From assembly GCA_947501275.1 (NCBI GenBank), contig CANMVD010000001.1, positions 1,426,001 to 1,490,000 of the forward strand: 64,000 bases of DNA, in the 5' to 3' direction. Origin of the DNA: an uncultured Tateyamaria sp. GTDB lineage: Bacteria; Pseudomonadota; Alphaproteobacteria; Rhodobacterales; Rhodobacteraceae. Within the stretch, counting starts at the first letter, position 1. Every line of letters starts with the position of its first letter. Under the pieces are notes generated by a model that had not been told where the DNA came from, searched no databases, and was given only the letters and a program-made list of their open reading frames with translations. A program made the position numbers and the translations under genes. Below, in pieces: positions 53,716 through 63,522 of this stretch.

Positions 53716-56700
53716 ATGACAGATGCCCCACGATTCATTCACCTGCGCACCCATTCCGAATATTCGCTGCTGGAGGGGGCTATGCGCCTCAAAAAGCTGC
53801 CCGGTTTCGTGCGTGACGCAGGGATGCCTGCCATCGCCCTGACAGACACGAACAATATGTTCGCGGCCCTTGAGTTCTCGGTTGGAATGGCAGGGGCCGG
53901 GGTTCAGCCGATCATCGGCTGTCAGGTCGATGTTCAATACGTTGCCCCGCGTCCGGGCGAGCGCCCGCGTGATCCTGCTCCGGTGGTTTTGCTGGCCCAG
54001 AGTGAAGCAGGTTACGAGAACCTGATGAAGCTGAACTCGTGCCTGTATCTGCGCGAGGGGTCAGAGTTGCCCCATGTCACGGTCGAGGAATTGGCGGCGC
54101 TGTCTGGTGATGTGATCTGTTTGACCGGTGGTCCGAATGGACCTGTCGGGAAGTTGTTGCAGACATCACAGCGGCCAGCCGCACAATCCCTGATGGACCG
54201 GTTGAAGGCAGTGTTTGCGGATCGTCTATACGTGGAATTGCAGCGCCATCCCGGCGAGGCTGGCCAGCCAGAAGCAGAGCGCCTGACCGAGCGTCCTTTG
54301 ATTGAGATGGCCTATGCGATGGATTTGCCGTTGGTGGCGACCAACGATGTCTACTTCCCTAAGCCGGATATGTATGAGAGCCATGATGCGCTGATCTGCA
54401 TTGCCGAAGGGGCCTATGTAGACCAGCAGGAACCGCGCCGCCGGTTGACGGCTCAGCACTATTTCAAAAGCCAGGCCGAGATGGTCACCTTGTTTGCCGA
54501 CCTGCCGGAGGCGATTGAGAACACGGTGGAAATTGCGCAGCGCTGCGCGTTTATGGCCTATCGCCGTGACCCGATCTTGCCCAAATTTGCCGATGACGAG
54601 GTTGAGGAACTGCGCAAACAGGCCAATGCGGGTTTGGTGGAGCGCCTCAAGGTCATTCCACACGCCGCCAGCGTTGAAGAGTATCAGAAACGCCTCGATT
54701 TTGAGTTGGACATCATCGAGGGCATGGGCTTTCCCGGCTACTTCCTGATCGTTGCGGATTTCATCAAGTGGGCCAAGGATCACAACATTCCGGTTGGGCC
54801 GGGCCGTGGGTCGGGAGCGGGATCCCTTGTGGCCTATGCCTTGACGGTCACGGACCTTGATCCGCTGCGCTATGCCCTGCTGTTTGAGCGGTTTTTGAAC
54901 CCTGAGCGGGTGTCGATGCCCGACTTTGATATCGACTTTTGCATGGATCGCCGCGAAGAGGTCATTCGCTACGTTCAGGAAAAGTATGGCCGCGACAAGG
55001 TGGGGCAGATCATCACCTTTGGTGCGCTTTTGTCCAAGGCCGCGGTACGCGACATTGGTCGTGTCTTGCAGATGCCATACGGGCAGGTGGATCGCCTGTC
55101 GAAACTGATCCCCGTCGAAGGCGTCAAACCCGTCAGCATCGAAAAGGCGCTGGCGGATGAACCGCGCCTGCGTGAAGAGGCGAAATCAGAAGAGGTCGTA
55201 GCCCGACTGTTGGAATACGGCCAGCAGGTTGAGGGGCTGTTGCGCAATGCCTCCACCCACGCGGCCGGTGTGGTGATTGGCGACCGTCCTCTGGACGCGC
55301 TGGTGCCTCTTTATCAGGATCCGCGGTCAGACATGCCAGCCACGCAGTTCAACATGAAATGGGTGGAACAGGCGGGGCTGGTCAAGTTCGACTTTCTTGG
55401 TCTGAAAACGCTGACAGTGATCCAGAACGCCGTGGAGCAGATCCTTGGGTCAGGCCGCCCACTGCATGTGGCAGCCGATGGCACGGAACTTTACGCGCCT
55501 GCGGACGGGATGGAGAACGATATTGGCGGCATCCCGCTGGATGATGAGCCGTCCTACAAACTCTATGCGGCGGGCAAGACGGTTGCGGTGTTTCAGGTGG
55601 AAAGCTCGGGCATGATCGACGCTCTCAAGCGGATGAAGCCGGACTGTATCGAGGACATCATCGCACTTGTGGCTCTGTACCGACCCGGCCCGATGGAAAA
55701 TATTCCCAAGTTCTGCGAGGTCAAGAACGGGCTGAGTGAGCGCGAACAGCTGCATCCCACCATTGATCACATTCTGGACGAGACCCAAGGGATCATCGTT
55801 TACCAGGAACAGGTTATGCAGATCGCGCAGGAAATGGCGGGCTACAGCCTCGGCGGGGCCGACCTGTTGCGGCGCGCGATGGGTAAGAAGATTCAGGAAG
55901 CGATGGACGCCGAACGCCCCAAATTCCTGAAAGGCGCGGCTGAAAACGGGGTGGACGAGCCCAAGGCGATCGAGGTTTGGAACCTTCTGGACAAGTTTGC
56001 CAACTACGGATTCAATAAATCTCATGCGGCGGCGTATGCTGTTGTCAGCTATCAGACAGCATGGCTGAAGGCGAACCATCCGGTCGAATTTATGGCCGGG
56101 GTGATGAACTGCGATATTCATCTGACCGACAAGCTGGCCGTCTATTTCGAGGAGGTCCGCAAGGGGTTGGATCTGCCATGGGTGCCTCCGTGTGTGAACC
56201 GGTCAGATGCGACATTCAAGGTGGTCGAAGGGGCGTTGGTCTATGCATTGGGGGCGTTGAAAAACGTCGGCGTTGAGGCGATGCGTCTGGTGGTTGAAGG
56301 CCGTCGTGCAGACCCGAACGATGCTGGCAGCCCAGACAAGCCGTTTGTGAACCTGTTCGACTTTGCCCGCCGGGTGGATTTGAAAAAAGTCGGCAAGCGC
56401 CCGCTTGAGATGTTGACGCGGGCTGGGGCCTTTGATCAGCTTGATCCGAACCGGCGGCGTGTGTTTGACGCGCTTGATGCGCTGAGTGCCTATTCTGCGG
56501 CGATCCACGATCAAAAGGCCTCCAATCAGGTGTCGCTGTTTGGCGAAGCGGGTGATGACCTGCCCGAGCCGCGCCTGATGCCCGTCGATGATTGGTTGCC
56601 CGCTGAGCGTCTGGGTGAAGAGCACAAGGCGGTTGGATTCTACCTGTCTGGCCATCCGCTTGATGACTACATGGGGCCGTTGAAACGCAAAGGTGTGATC

Positions 56701-57243
56701 ACACTGGATGAGGTGACTGCGAAAGCCGAGAACCAGCCCTTGATTGCAAAACTGGCGGGGGTGGTGTCGGGATTGCAGATCCGCAAATCTGCGCGTGGCA
56801 ACCGCTTTGCTTTTTGCCAGATGTCCGACACGACAGGGGCTTATGAGGTTACTCTATTCTCCGAAAGCCTGGAGAAGGCGCAAGACCATTTAGAAACTGG
56901 TGCCAAGGTCATTGTGACCGTCGAAGCGACAATGGAATCTGAACAATTGAAGCTGTTGGGGCGCTCTGTGGCCCCGATCGACACGGTGGTTGCCGAAGTG
57001 GGCGGCATGGGTTTGCGGATCTATGTGGACGAGGCTGCAGCGATGGCGGCCGTCGCATCGGTGTTGGAAGGCGCGGTCAAGGCAGCACAGGGGACTGGGC
57101 GCGGGCCGATTTCGGTCTGTTTGATGGATGACAGTTTGCCGGGAGAGGTCGAAATGGATCTGGGTGCTGAATTCCCGGTGACGCCACAAATTAAGGGCGC
57201 CATCAAATCGCTTTCCGGGGTGGTTGAAGTAGAAGAGATGTAG
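53716..57243 (+). CDS. dnaE: DNA polymerase III alpha subunit
   Basis: 1175 residues, the normal DnaE1 size. The PHP domain starts with FIHLRTHSEYSLLEGAMRLK. The catalytic aspartates of the Pol3 core are in MPDFDIDF (Asp403 and Asp405), with VGPGRGSGAGSLVAYAL before them. The helix-hairpin-helix region and the OB fold (KLAGVVSGLQIRKSARG) follow. It is the replicative polymerase of the chromosome. It is monocistronic here, divergent from the ArsR gene. This gene anchors the window as chromosomal. Confidence 0.97.
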   Translation: MTDAPRFIHLRTHSEYSLLEGAMRLKKLPGFVRDAGMPAIALTDTNNMFAALEFSVGMAGAGVQPIIGCQVDVQYVAPRPGERPRDPAPVVLLAQSEAGYENLMKLNSCLYLREGSELPHVTVEELAALSGDVICLTGGPNGPVGKLLQTSQRPAAQSLMDRLKAVFADRLYVELQRHPGEAGQPEAERLTERPLIEMAYAMDLPLVATNDVYFPKPDMYESHDALICIAEGAYVDQQEPRRRLTAQHYFKSQAEMVTLFADLPEAIENTVEIAQRCAFMAYRRDPILPKFADDEVEELRKQANAGLVERLKVIPHAASVEEYQKRLDFELDIIEGMGFPGYFLIVADFIKWAKDHNIPVGPGRGSGAGSLVAYALTVTDLDPLRYALLFERFLNPERVSMPDFDIDFCMDRREEVIRYVQEKYGRDKVGQIITFGALLSKAAVRDIGRVLQMPYGQVDRLSKLIPVEGVKPVSIEKALADEPRLREEAKSEEVVARLLEYGQQVEGLLRNASTHAAGVVIGDRPLDALVPLYQDPRSDMPATQFNMKWVEQAGLVKFDFLGLKTLTVIQNAVEQILGSGRPLHVAADGTELYAPADGMENDIGGIPLDDEPSYKLYAAGKTVAVFQVESSGMIDALKRMKPDCIEDIIALVALYRPGPMENIPKFCEVKNGLSEREQLHPTIDHILDETQGIIVYQEQVMQIAQEMAGYSLGGADLLRRAMGKKIQEAMDAERPKFLKGAAENGVDEPKAIEVWNLLDKFANYGFNKSHAAAYAVVSYQTAWLKANHPVEFMAGVMNCDIHLTDKLAVYFEEVRKGLDLPWVPPCVNRSDATFKVVEGALVYALGALKNVGVEAMRLVVEGRRADPNDAGSPDKPFVNLFDFARRVDLKKVGKRPLEMLTRAGAFDQLDPNRRRVFDALDALSAYSAAIHDQKASNQVSLFGEAGDDLPEPRLMPVDDWLPAERLGEEHKAVGFYLSGHPLDDYMGPLKRKGVITLDEVTAKAENQPLIAKLAGVVSGLQIRKSARGNRFAFCQMSDTTGAYEVTLFSESLEKAQDHLETGAKVIVTVEATMESEQLKLLGRSVAPIDTVVAEVGGMGLRIYVDEAAAMAAVASVLEGAVKAAQGTGRGPISVCLMDDSLPGEVEMDLGAEFPVTPQIKGAIKSLSGVVEVEEM

Positions 57244-57317
57244 GCGGGGGCCCGCCGCCGCGCTGGACGCAGTTGCGCGGATTCGCTACACCTCCTGAAA
57301 CCGGGGGGATGCCGTCC

Positions 57318-58526
57318 ATGCGCAAGTCATTGTTTGTACTGCCAGTCATGGTCACGCTTGCCGCTTGTGGTGATCCCTTGTCAGGTATCGAACGGGTGTC
57401 CGAACTGCCCGAAGGCCTGCCAGCCTCAAGCAGCGCTGCTGCTCTGCCGACCCAAGCTGAAATAGACAATCGTGAACCCATTTTTGCGGGGCTGTTTCGT
57501 CGAAACCCACCAAGGGAAGATCCCGCTGTCGAAGCCGCTGTAAGCGAGGCCATCACAGGCGAAGTACCGCAGATCGCACCTTCTGAAGCTGCTGATGACG
57601 TCGTTGTTGCCTCATTGGATACGACAGAAGTTGAAGCGGCGTCCGTTGAAACGGCCCGTGCGGATCCTGCCATCGCAAGTCCGGCGGATGCCGTAGTGGC
57701 TGCTCCTGATCAACGCCCGCAACGCGGAGGTGTTCTGACATGGTTGCGCCGTGCTGCGCAGACCGTCCCGGATGCAGGCGCGACCGGCGAGGGCACGCCT
57801 GAACCAATCGTCGCTTCGCTGGACGTCGATGCAGACGGGGACACGCCCGAAAATTTGGCTACTGTTGCCCCTGTCGCCTCACCTCTGGTCACTGTGGATG
57901 CTGAAAAAGCAGCCACAATCGTCGCATCAACATCCGTGGCAGAAACGGCGCGCGTTGCACCTGAACCTCAGAAAAGGCGCGGCCTGTTCGGGGGCCGAAC
58001 GCCTGTTGCCTTGTCTGCCTCACGCAATGGTCCAGACGCGCGCGATGTGCCAGTGGGAACGGTGTTGCCGTTTGGCGAAGTCGCCCGCGTGTGCGATGCG
58101 CGCCCTGCGAGCATGGCAAAGATAGTGGAGAAGGCGGCGGGCAAGGGGCGCGGCTATGTTCTCTATGACAGCGCGCCGGACACAGCCAGCCCGCGCACTT
58201 TCTACGTGACCGGATTTGACGACAACTGCCCGCGCCAATTCACTGCCGCATTGGCCCTGTTTGGCACTGCCGAATTGCACGAACAGCTGCGCTATGGACT
58301 GCCCGCCAAGGAGTATCCTTACTCCACAACGGACGAAGCTTATGAGAAGGTGAAGGCCAAAGTGTGCAATGTCGGGCGTTCCAAGCCATGCGGTGCACGC
58401 ATCGGCCGGTTGGAAAAAACAACCGTATTTGTCAGTGTCTATGAGAACTTTGGTGAAAACGCTCGCTGGGCCGACCTGCTTCTGCACGACGGAACTGTTC
58501 TGGCGGCTGCGTTAAAAACACCCTGA
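57318..58526 (+). CDS. Lipoprotein of unknown function
   Basis: 402 residues. The N-terminus is a lipoprotein signal ending VTLAACG (Cys17). Residues ~40-240 are low-complexity, rich in Ala, Val, Pro and acidic residues, and look disordered. The last ~155 residues are folded, with four to five cysteines (VCDAR, NCPRQF, VCNVGRSKPCG) and the pattern FYVTGFDDNCPRQFTAALAL, DYSTTDEAY-type stretch, and VYENFGENARW. I know no named family, though similar proteins seem common in Rhodobacterales. ATG 57318 has GGGGG seven bases upstream; 57309 is an alternative. Confidence 0.8.
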   Translation: MRKSLFVLPVMVTLAACGDPLSGIERVSELPEGLPASSSAAALPTQAEIDNREPIFAGLFRRNPPREDPAVEAAVSEAITGEVPQIAPSEAADDVVVASLDTTEVEAASVETARADPAIASPADAVVAAPDQRPQRGGVLTWLRRAAQTVPDAGATGEGTPEPIVASLDVDADGDTPENLATVAPVASPLVTVDAEKAATIVASTSVAETARVAPEPQKRRGLFGGRTPVALSASRNGPDARDVPVGTVLPFGEVARVCDARPASMAKIVEKAAGKGRGYVLYDSAPDTASPRTFYVTGFDDNCPRQFTAALALFGTAELHEQLRYGLPAKEYPYSTTDEAYEKVKAKVCNVGRSKPCGARIGRLEKTTVFVSVYENFGENARWADLLLHDGTVLAAALKTP

Positions 58527-58579
58527 ACTTGGTGTTGTCGGAGGCTCCTCAGATTTGCCGAAGGGGCCGGATTTGCGGT

Positions 58580-58774
58580 TCAGTAGTGTGGCGGCTGCTC
58601 ATCTCCGATGACCACGCCCCCCCCGCCTTGCGCCTCGCGCGCACCTTCACGCTCCATCAACAGTTGAACCCGCCGGGTGAGCAGGGCGATCTCGCGATCC
58701 TGTCGCGCTACGATGTCCGATAGGTCGTCCACTTGGCGCATGAGGTGCGCCATCCGTTCTTCCATGTCCTGCAT
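58580..58774 (-). CDS. slyX: SlyX-like small coiled-coil protein
   Basis: 64 residues. Most of the protein is a heptad-type coiled coil (MEERMAHLMRQVDDLSDIVA, then LTRRVQLLMERE) and it ends in GDEQPPHY. The end P-P-H-Y is the hallmark of SlyX proteins. Function unknown. AAAGGAAC lies six bases before ATG 58774. The frame to 59308 is antisense to hisS and is rejected. It converges with the lipoprotein gene (53-base gap). Confidence 0.85.
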   Translation of the reverse strand: MQDMEERMAHLMRQVDDLSDIVARQDREIALLTRRVQLLMEREGAREAQGGGGVVIGDEQPPHY

Positions 58775-58909
58775 GTCGTTCCTTTCGCGCATCACGTGAT
58801 CGTTCACGTGCCACATGGGCCACATGGGTGTGCAACGCAAGGCGTGGCGCACCTTGCTCCCTTTGTCCGCCTGCGATATCCCGCGCTCGAATGCTGATCG
58901 GAGCACGTT

Positions 58910-60385
58910 ATGGCCAAGCCAAAAAAGACCCCCCGCCCCAAGGCACAGACGCCCAAGGGTTTTACCGATTATTTCGGCAGCGATGTCACCGATCGCGCAG
59001 ACATGCTGCGCGCCATCGCCGGGGTCTATCATCGCTATGGTTTTGATGCGTTGGAAAGCAGCGCGGTCGAGACTGTCGAGGCGTTGGGCAAGTTCCTGCC
59101 GGACGTAGATCGCCCGAATGAGGGTGTGTTTGCATGGCAGGAAGAGGACGGCGATTGGCTGGCGTTGCGCTATGATATGACGGCCCCTTTGGCCCGGGTT
59201 TATGCCCAGTACCGCAATGATCTGCCCAGCCCCTATCGCCGCTACACGATGGGTCCCGTTTGGCGCAATGAAAAGCCGGGACCGGGCCGTTTTCGTCAGT
59301 TTTATCAATGCGATGCGGATACGGTTGGCACCGCGTCCATGGCTGCGGATGCGGAGATTTGTGCAATGCTGTCGGACACGTTAGAGGCCGTTGGCATTGC
59401 CCGTGGCGACTATGTCATTCGCATCAACAACCGCAAGGTTTTGAACGGGGTGATGGAGGTCGCGGGCCTTGCAGGCGAGGACAAAGCGGCGGCCCGTGGC
59501 ATCGTGTTGCGCGCCATTGATAAATTGGACCGTTTGGGTTCGGACGGCGTGCGTGCTTTGTTGGGTACGGGTCGTAAGGATGACAGTGGAGACTTCACTG
59601 ACGGTGCCGGTTTATGTGACGCTGACGCGGATGTCGTCATGGGCTTTGTGGATGCGCGTCGTGACACGGGTGCACAGACTGTCGCTCGGTTGCGTGAGCT
59701 GGTTTCTGGCTCCGATATTGGGGCCAAAGGTGTGGATGAACTGGAAGAGATCGCTGCTCTTCTAGACGCAGGCGGTTATGGCCCGGACCGCATCATCATC
59801 GACCCGTCCGTTGTCCGTGGTCTTGGCTACTACACCGGTCCCGTCTATGAGGCTGAACTGACCTTTGATGTGCAAAACGAGAAGGGGCAGACTGTCCAGT
59901 TTGGCTCCGTTGCAGGTGGGGGGCGCTATGACGATCTGGTCAAGCGCTTTACCGGCCAAGAGGTGCCCGCCACGGGTGTGTCCATCGGGGTTGATCGGCT
60001 GCTGGCCGCGTTGCGGGCCACCAAGCGCATCGGAACCGAGGTGCAGGGCCCTGTGGTTGTGACCGTCATGGACCGCGACCGTATGGCCGATTATCAGGCC
60101 ATGGTGGCCGAATTGCGTGGGGCGGGTATCCGCGCAGAGGTCTACCTGGGCAACCCCAAGAACTTTGGTAACCAGTTGAAATACGCGGATAAACGCGGCT
60201 CCCCGGTGGCAATCATCGAGGGTGGCGACGAGAAAGAACGTGGCGTGGTGCAGATCAAGGACCTCATCCTCGGGGCCAAGATTGCAGAAACCGCGACCCA
60301 TGAGGAATGGAAAGATCGCCCCAGCCAGTTTGAAGTCCCGCGCAGCGAGATGCTGGCCAAGGTGCGTGAGATCCTGGGGACATGA
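58910..60385 (+). CDS. hisS: Histidyl-tRNA synthetase
   Basis: 491 residues, class II synthetase. Motif 2 is [27 protein letters not shown], shortened here to its core [15 protein letters not shown]. The histidine-specific loop is [16 protein letters not shown] and motif 3 is [15 protein letters not shown]-terminal anticodon-binding domain ([18 protein letters not shown]) completes it. It charges tRNA-His in the cytoplasm. Together with hisZ and hisG it forms an operon that ties histidine supply and use together. GGAG lies six bases before the ATG. Confidence 0.96.
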   Translation: MAKPKKTPRPKAQTPKGFTDYFGSDVTDRADMLRAIAGVYHRYGFDALESSAVETVEALGKFLPDVDRPNEGVFAWQEEDGDWLALRYDMTAPLARVYAQYRNDLPSPYRRYTMGPVWRNEKPGPGRFRQFYQCDADTVGTASMAADAEICAMLSDTLEAVGIARGDYVIRINNRKVLNGVMEVAGLAGEDKAAARGIVLRAIDKLDRLGSDGVRALLGTGRKDDSGDFTDGAGLCDADADVVMGFVDARRDTGAQTVARLRELVSGSDIGAKGVDELEEIAALLDAGGYGPDRIIIDPSVVRGLGYYTGPVYEAELTFDVQNEKGQTVQFGSVAGGGRYDDLVKRFTGQEVPATGVSIGVDRLLAALRATKRIGTEVQGPVVVTVMDRDRMADYQAMVAELRGAGIRAEVYLGNPKNFGNQLKYADKRGSPVAIIEGGDEKERGVVQIKDLILGAKIAETATHEEWKDRPSQFEVPRSEMLAKVREILGT

Positions 60386-61446
60386 GCCGCGCCCGCGCCC
60401 TTGCCCTGCGCGACGGATTTGTCAGCGCGGGCGCGACGGTTGTTGAACCGCCGATCCTGTTGGATGCCGACGTGCTTTTGGACCTGTATGGCGAGGACAT
60501 TCGAGGCCGCGCCTACATCACCACGGACGCCTTGCGCGGAGAGCAGATGCTGCGCCCGGACTTTACTGTACCCGTGGTCCAGATGCATGTGGCGGGTGGG
60601 CAGGAACCTGCACGCTATACCTATGCCGGCGAAGTGTTTCGCCGTCAGGACGACGATCCCGAAAGGGCCAATGAGTACCTGCAGGTTGGGTTTGAGGTGT
60701 TTGAACGTGACGATGTGGCAGGCGCGGATGCAGAGGTGTTTTATCAGGTTTCCCAAGCGGTTGGTCACCTGAACCTGCGTGCCGCCATGGGCGACATCGG
60801 TGTGTTGATGGCTGCCGTCAGTGGGTTGCGCACAAGTGAGAGGCGCAAGGCAGCCTTGCGTCGTCATATCTGGCGACCACGTCGGTTCCGCGCCTTGCTG
60901 GACCGCTTTGGCGGGCGCACCCTTGTGCCGCAGAGCCGCGCGGCGGTTTTGGCTGGCACAGCGCGGGCAAGTGGACCGTTGACTGGTGTGCGCAGTCAGG
61001 CCGAGATTGATGCCCGCGTTGCAGCCTTGCGCGCAGATGCCGAAGAAGGCCCAATAAGCGGGGCCGAGATGGAGGGATTTGACGCCCTGTTGGCGGTGCG
61101 TGAAACGCTGCCATTTGCGGTCCGGCAGTTGCGTGATCTGAGTGTGGATCTGCCCGCCATTGCAGCGGCAGTGCGGCGCATTGATGCGCGGGCAGAAGCG
61201 CTGTCAGCCAAGGGTATTGATGTCGAAGCACTTGAATTCGAAGCAAGCTTTGGCCGCACGTCGATGGAGTACTACGACGGGTTTGTTTTTGGCTTTTATG
61301 CCGCGCGCCGTCCTGATCTTCCGCCCGTCGCCAGCGGAGGGCGTTATGATGCGTTGACTGAGCGCCTCGGCGGTGCAGGCGCGTGCCCGGCCGTGGGTGC
61401 TGTCATCCGCCCTGGTCTGGTTGCCGAATTGGAGGCCTCGCCATGA
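60382..61446 (+). CDS. hisZ: ATP phosphoribosyltransferase regulatory subunit HisZ
   Basis: 354 residues, resembling the catalytic core of HisS ([40 protein letters not shown]) but without a C-terminal anticodon-binding domain. In organisms with short-form HisG, HisZ assembles with it and gives histidine feedback control. The start overlaps the hisS stop by four bases and the end overlaps hisG, so all three are cotranslated. The final [20 protein letters not shown] matches family sequences. Confidence 0.94.
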   Translation: MSRARALALRDGFVSAGATVVEPPILLDADVLLDLYGEDIRGRAYITTDALRGEQMLRPDFTVPVVQMHVAGGQEPARYTYAGEVFRRQDDDPERANEYLQVGFEVFERDDVAGADAEVFYQVSQAVGHLNLRAAMGDIGVLMAAVSGLRTSERRKAALRRHIWRPRRFRALLDRFGGRTLVPQSRAAVLAGTARASGPLTGVRSQAEIDARVAALRADAEEGPISGAEMEGFDALLAVRETLPFAVRQLRDLSVDLPAIAAAVRRIDARAEALSAKGIDVEALEFEASFGRTSMEYYDGFVFGFYAARRPDLPPVASGGRYDALTERLGGAGACPAVGAVIRPGLVAELEASP

Positions 61447-62132
61447 CCCTCAAGCTGGGTGTTCCGTCCAAGGGGCGGCTTATGGAGAAGACGTTCGAGT
61501 GGTTTGCCAAGCGGGGTGTGACGCTGTCTCGCACCGGGTCGGATCGCGAATATGCAGGGGCGGTTGCAGGGGTCGAAGGCGTGTCGCTTGTGTTGCTGTC
61601 CGCGGGAGAGATCCCGCGCGAACTGGCAGCGGGTCGCATCCACTTGGGTGTCACAGGTACGGATCTTGTTCACGAAAAGTTACCGCTTTGGGAACAACAA
61701 GTTGAGCCCGTTGAAGAGATGGGTTTTGGTCATGCGGATCTGATCATTGCGGTCCCTGCGGCTTGGGTCGATGTGGACCTGACGGACGATCTGGATGCGG
61801 CGGCGGCGGCCTTTCGCGAGACCCACGGATTTCGGTTGCGCATTGCCACCAAATATCACCGGTTGGTACGGGAATTTTTGCGTGATGCGGGAGTCGCAGA
61901 TTACGCTCTGGTCGACAGTCAGGGCGCGACAGAAGGTACCGTTGCCAATGAAACGGCTGAGGCGATTGCGGATATCACCAGCAGTGGTGAAACGCTGCGC
62001 GCCAATCACCTCAAGATCCTGTCTGATGGGTTGATTTTGGCGTCGCAGGCGACGTTGTGGCGTAGCCGAACGGCACCTTTGGACGAGGCGGATCGGGCGG
62101 CGCTGCGCGCGTTATTGGCACAACTGGGCTGA
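61443..62132 (+). CDS. hisG: ATP phosphoribosyltransferase, short form
   Basis: 229 residues, the short HisG type that lacks the C-terminal regulatory domain. LGVPSKGRLMEKTFEWF opens the protein; GRIHLGVTGTDLVHEKL and the phosphoribosyl-binding VDSQGATEGTVANET are visible. It condenses ATP and PRPP in the first step of histidine synthesis and needs HisZ. The ATG overlaps the hisZ stop (ATGA). The other his genes are not in the window. Confidence 0.95.
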   Translation: MTLKLGVPSKGRLMEKTFEWFAKRGVTLSRTGSDREYAGAVAGVEGVSLVLLSAGEIPRELAAGRIHLGVTGTDLVHEKLPLWEQQVEPVEEMGFGHADLIIAVPAAWVDVDLTDDLDAAAAAFRETHGFRLRIATKYHRLVREFLRDAGVADYALVDSQGATEGTVANETAEAIADITSSGETLRANHLKILSDGLILASQATLWRSRTAPLDEADRAALRALLAQLG

Positions 62133-62185
62133 GTGGATCTGTGCCCTGCACCTGACATTTCTCAGCAATTGCAGACATCTCGACG

Positions 62186-62210
62186 CGGCGCGTTTGCACC
62201 ACACGCGCCG
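62186..62210. terminator. Possible bidirectional terminator between hisG and rhaA
   Basis: CGGCGCGT and ACGCGCCG form an 8-bp GC-rich stem with a nine-base loop, in the 142-base gap between the convergent hisG and rhaA genes. No run of T follows on either side, so termination would be weak or would need other factors. Confidence 0.35.
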
Positions 62211-62274
62211 TGCGCAGCAATGGGCCGGAGGCTGACTTTGGAGCGGGTGCCAGCCCAAGTCTGATGGCGGACGC

Positions 62275-63513
62275 CTACCCGCGGTCAGCCACGCTGCTTT
62301 GGTAGCGGTCAAGTTCCTTGATCAGCCTTTGCCCATTGGGCGTGCTCGACCGTGCCGTAAATTCATTCCAGACCGCGCCAAAAGGCATGTCCTTGAATTC
62401 CTCGGTCACGGTAAGTCGTGTTGTAAAATCCAGAGCGGATTCAGCGGATCTGAGCGTGTCTAGCGGCATTAAGAGCGCGCGTAGCAGGGCCTTTTGCATG
62501 TTGCGCGTGCCGATAACCCACGCGGCTGTCCGGCTGATCGTTGCGTCAAAGAAATCGAGCCCGATATGGGTGCGGCCAAGCAGGTCGGCGCTGACCAGTT
62601 CCTGAGCCATTTGCAGGATGTCATCGCTGAGCAGGATCACGTGATCGCTGTCCCAACGCATCGGGCGCGAGACGTGCAGCAGGATTTCGTCCAGTGACAA
62701 GGCTACAGCGCTGAGTTTGTCTGCGATGTTTTCTGTGGGATGGAAGTGGCCCATATCGAGGCACAGCAATGTCCCTTTGCGGATGGCGTAACCCATATAG
62801 AATTCATGGCTGCCGACTGTGCAGGCCTCGACCCCGATGCCAAACAACTTGCTTTCAACCGCGTCCAGCATGTGCGCCTTGTTGTGCGGATCCGCAAGCA
62901 TGGTGTCCAGAGATGCCTCAAGACGTGCGCGTGCAGCCATGCGGTCAATGGGGGTGTCCTTGTATCCGTCTGGTACCCAGATGTTGTTGATGCAGGATGT
63001 CCCCAGGGCTTCCCCCATTTGTGCGGCAATCTCGCGGCTGCGTTTGCCGTGCTCGATCCAGAAGTCGCGGATGCCTTGATCCGGGTGGCTAAGCGTCAGA
63101 TTGTCATCAGCCTTCGCGTGGGCAAAGAAGGTCGGGTTGAAGTCCAGCCCGATGCCCTGATCCTTGGCCCAGTCGATCCATGGCGTGAAATGCGCCACCT
63201 CGATTTCGTCACGGTCCGGCGTGGCGTTTGTGTCCAGATACATGGCGTGCAGGTTCAGCCGGTGCGTGCCGGGGATCATGCTGTAGGCAAATTCGAGATC
63301 AGCGCGCAATTCGTCGGGTGTACGCGCCCGCCCGGGGTGGTTGCCGGTGGCCTGAATGCCGCCGCCTGATGATCCGGAGCGGGTTTCAAACCCCACTACA
63401 TCATCGCCTTGCCAGCAGTGCATGGAGATTGGGATGCTGTTGAGCCGAGTCAGGGCGGTTTCTGTGTCTACGCCCCATTCGGCAAAGGCGGCGCGTGCGG
63501 AGTCATAGCTCAT
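62275..63513 (-). CDS. rhaA: L-rhamnose isomerase
   Basis: 412 residues, close to the usual ~419. Typical stretches are SIPISMHCWQGDDVVGFE near the start, LNLHAMYLD, SCINNIWVPDGYKD, and LDMGHFHPTENIADK with the metal-binding Asp/His positions (also MRWDSDHV). It converts L-rhamnose to L-rhamnulose in the cytoplasm using a divalent metal. It begins nine bases after the stop of the upstream dehydrogenase/aldolase gene, so both belong to a rhamnose operon that continues beyond the right edge. Confidence 0.94.
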   Translation of the reverse strand: MSYDSARAAFAEWGVDTETALTRLNSIPISMHCWQGDDVVGFETRSGSSGGGIQATGNHPGRARTPDELRADLEFAYSMIPGTHRLNLHAMYLDTNATPDRDEIEVAHFTPWIDWAKDQGIGLDFNPTFFAHAKADDNLTLSHPDQGIRDFWIEHGKRSREIAAQMGEALGTSCINNIWVPDGYKDTPIDRMAARARLEASLDTMLADPHNKAHMLDAVESKLFGIGVEACTVGSHEFYMGYAIRKGTLLCLDMGHFHPTENIADKLSAVALSLDEILLHVSRPMRWDSDHVILLSDDILQMAQELVSADLLGRTHIGLDFFDATISRTAAWVIGTRNMQKALLRALLMPLDTLRSAESALDFTTRLTVTEEFKDMPFGAVWNEFTARSSTPNGQRLIKELDRYQSSVADRG

Positions 63514-63522
63514 GATCTGCCC

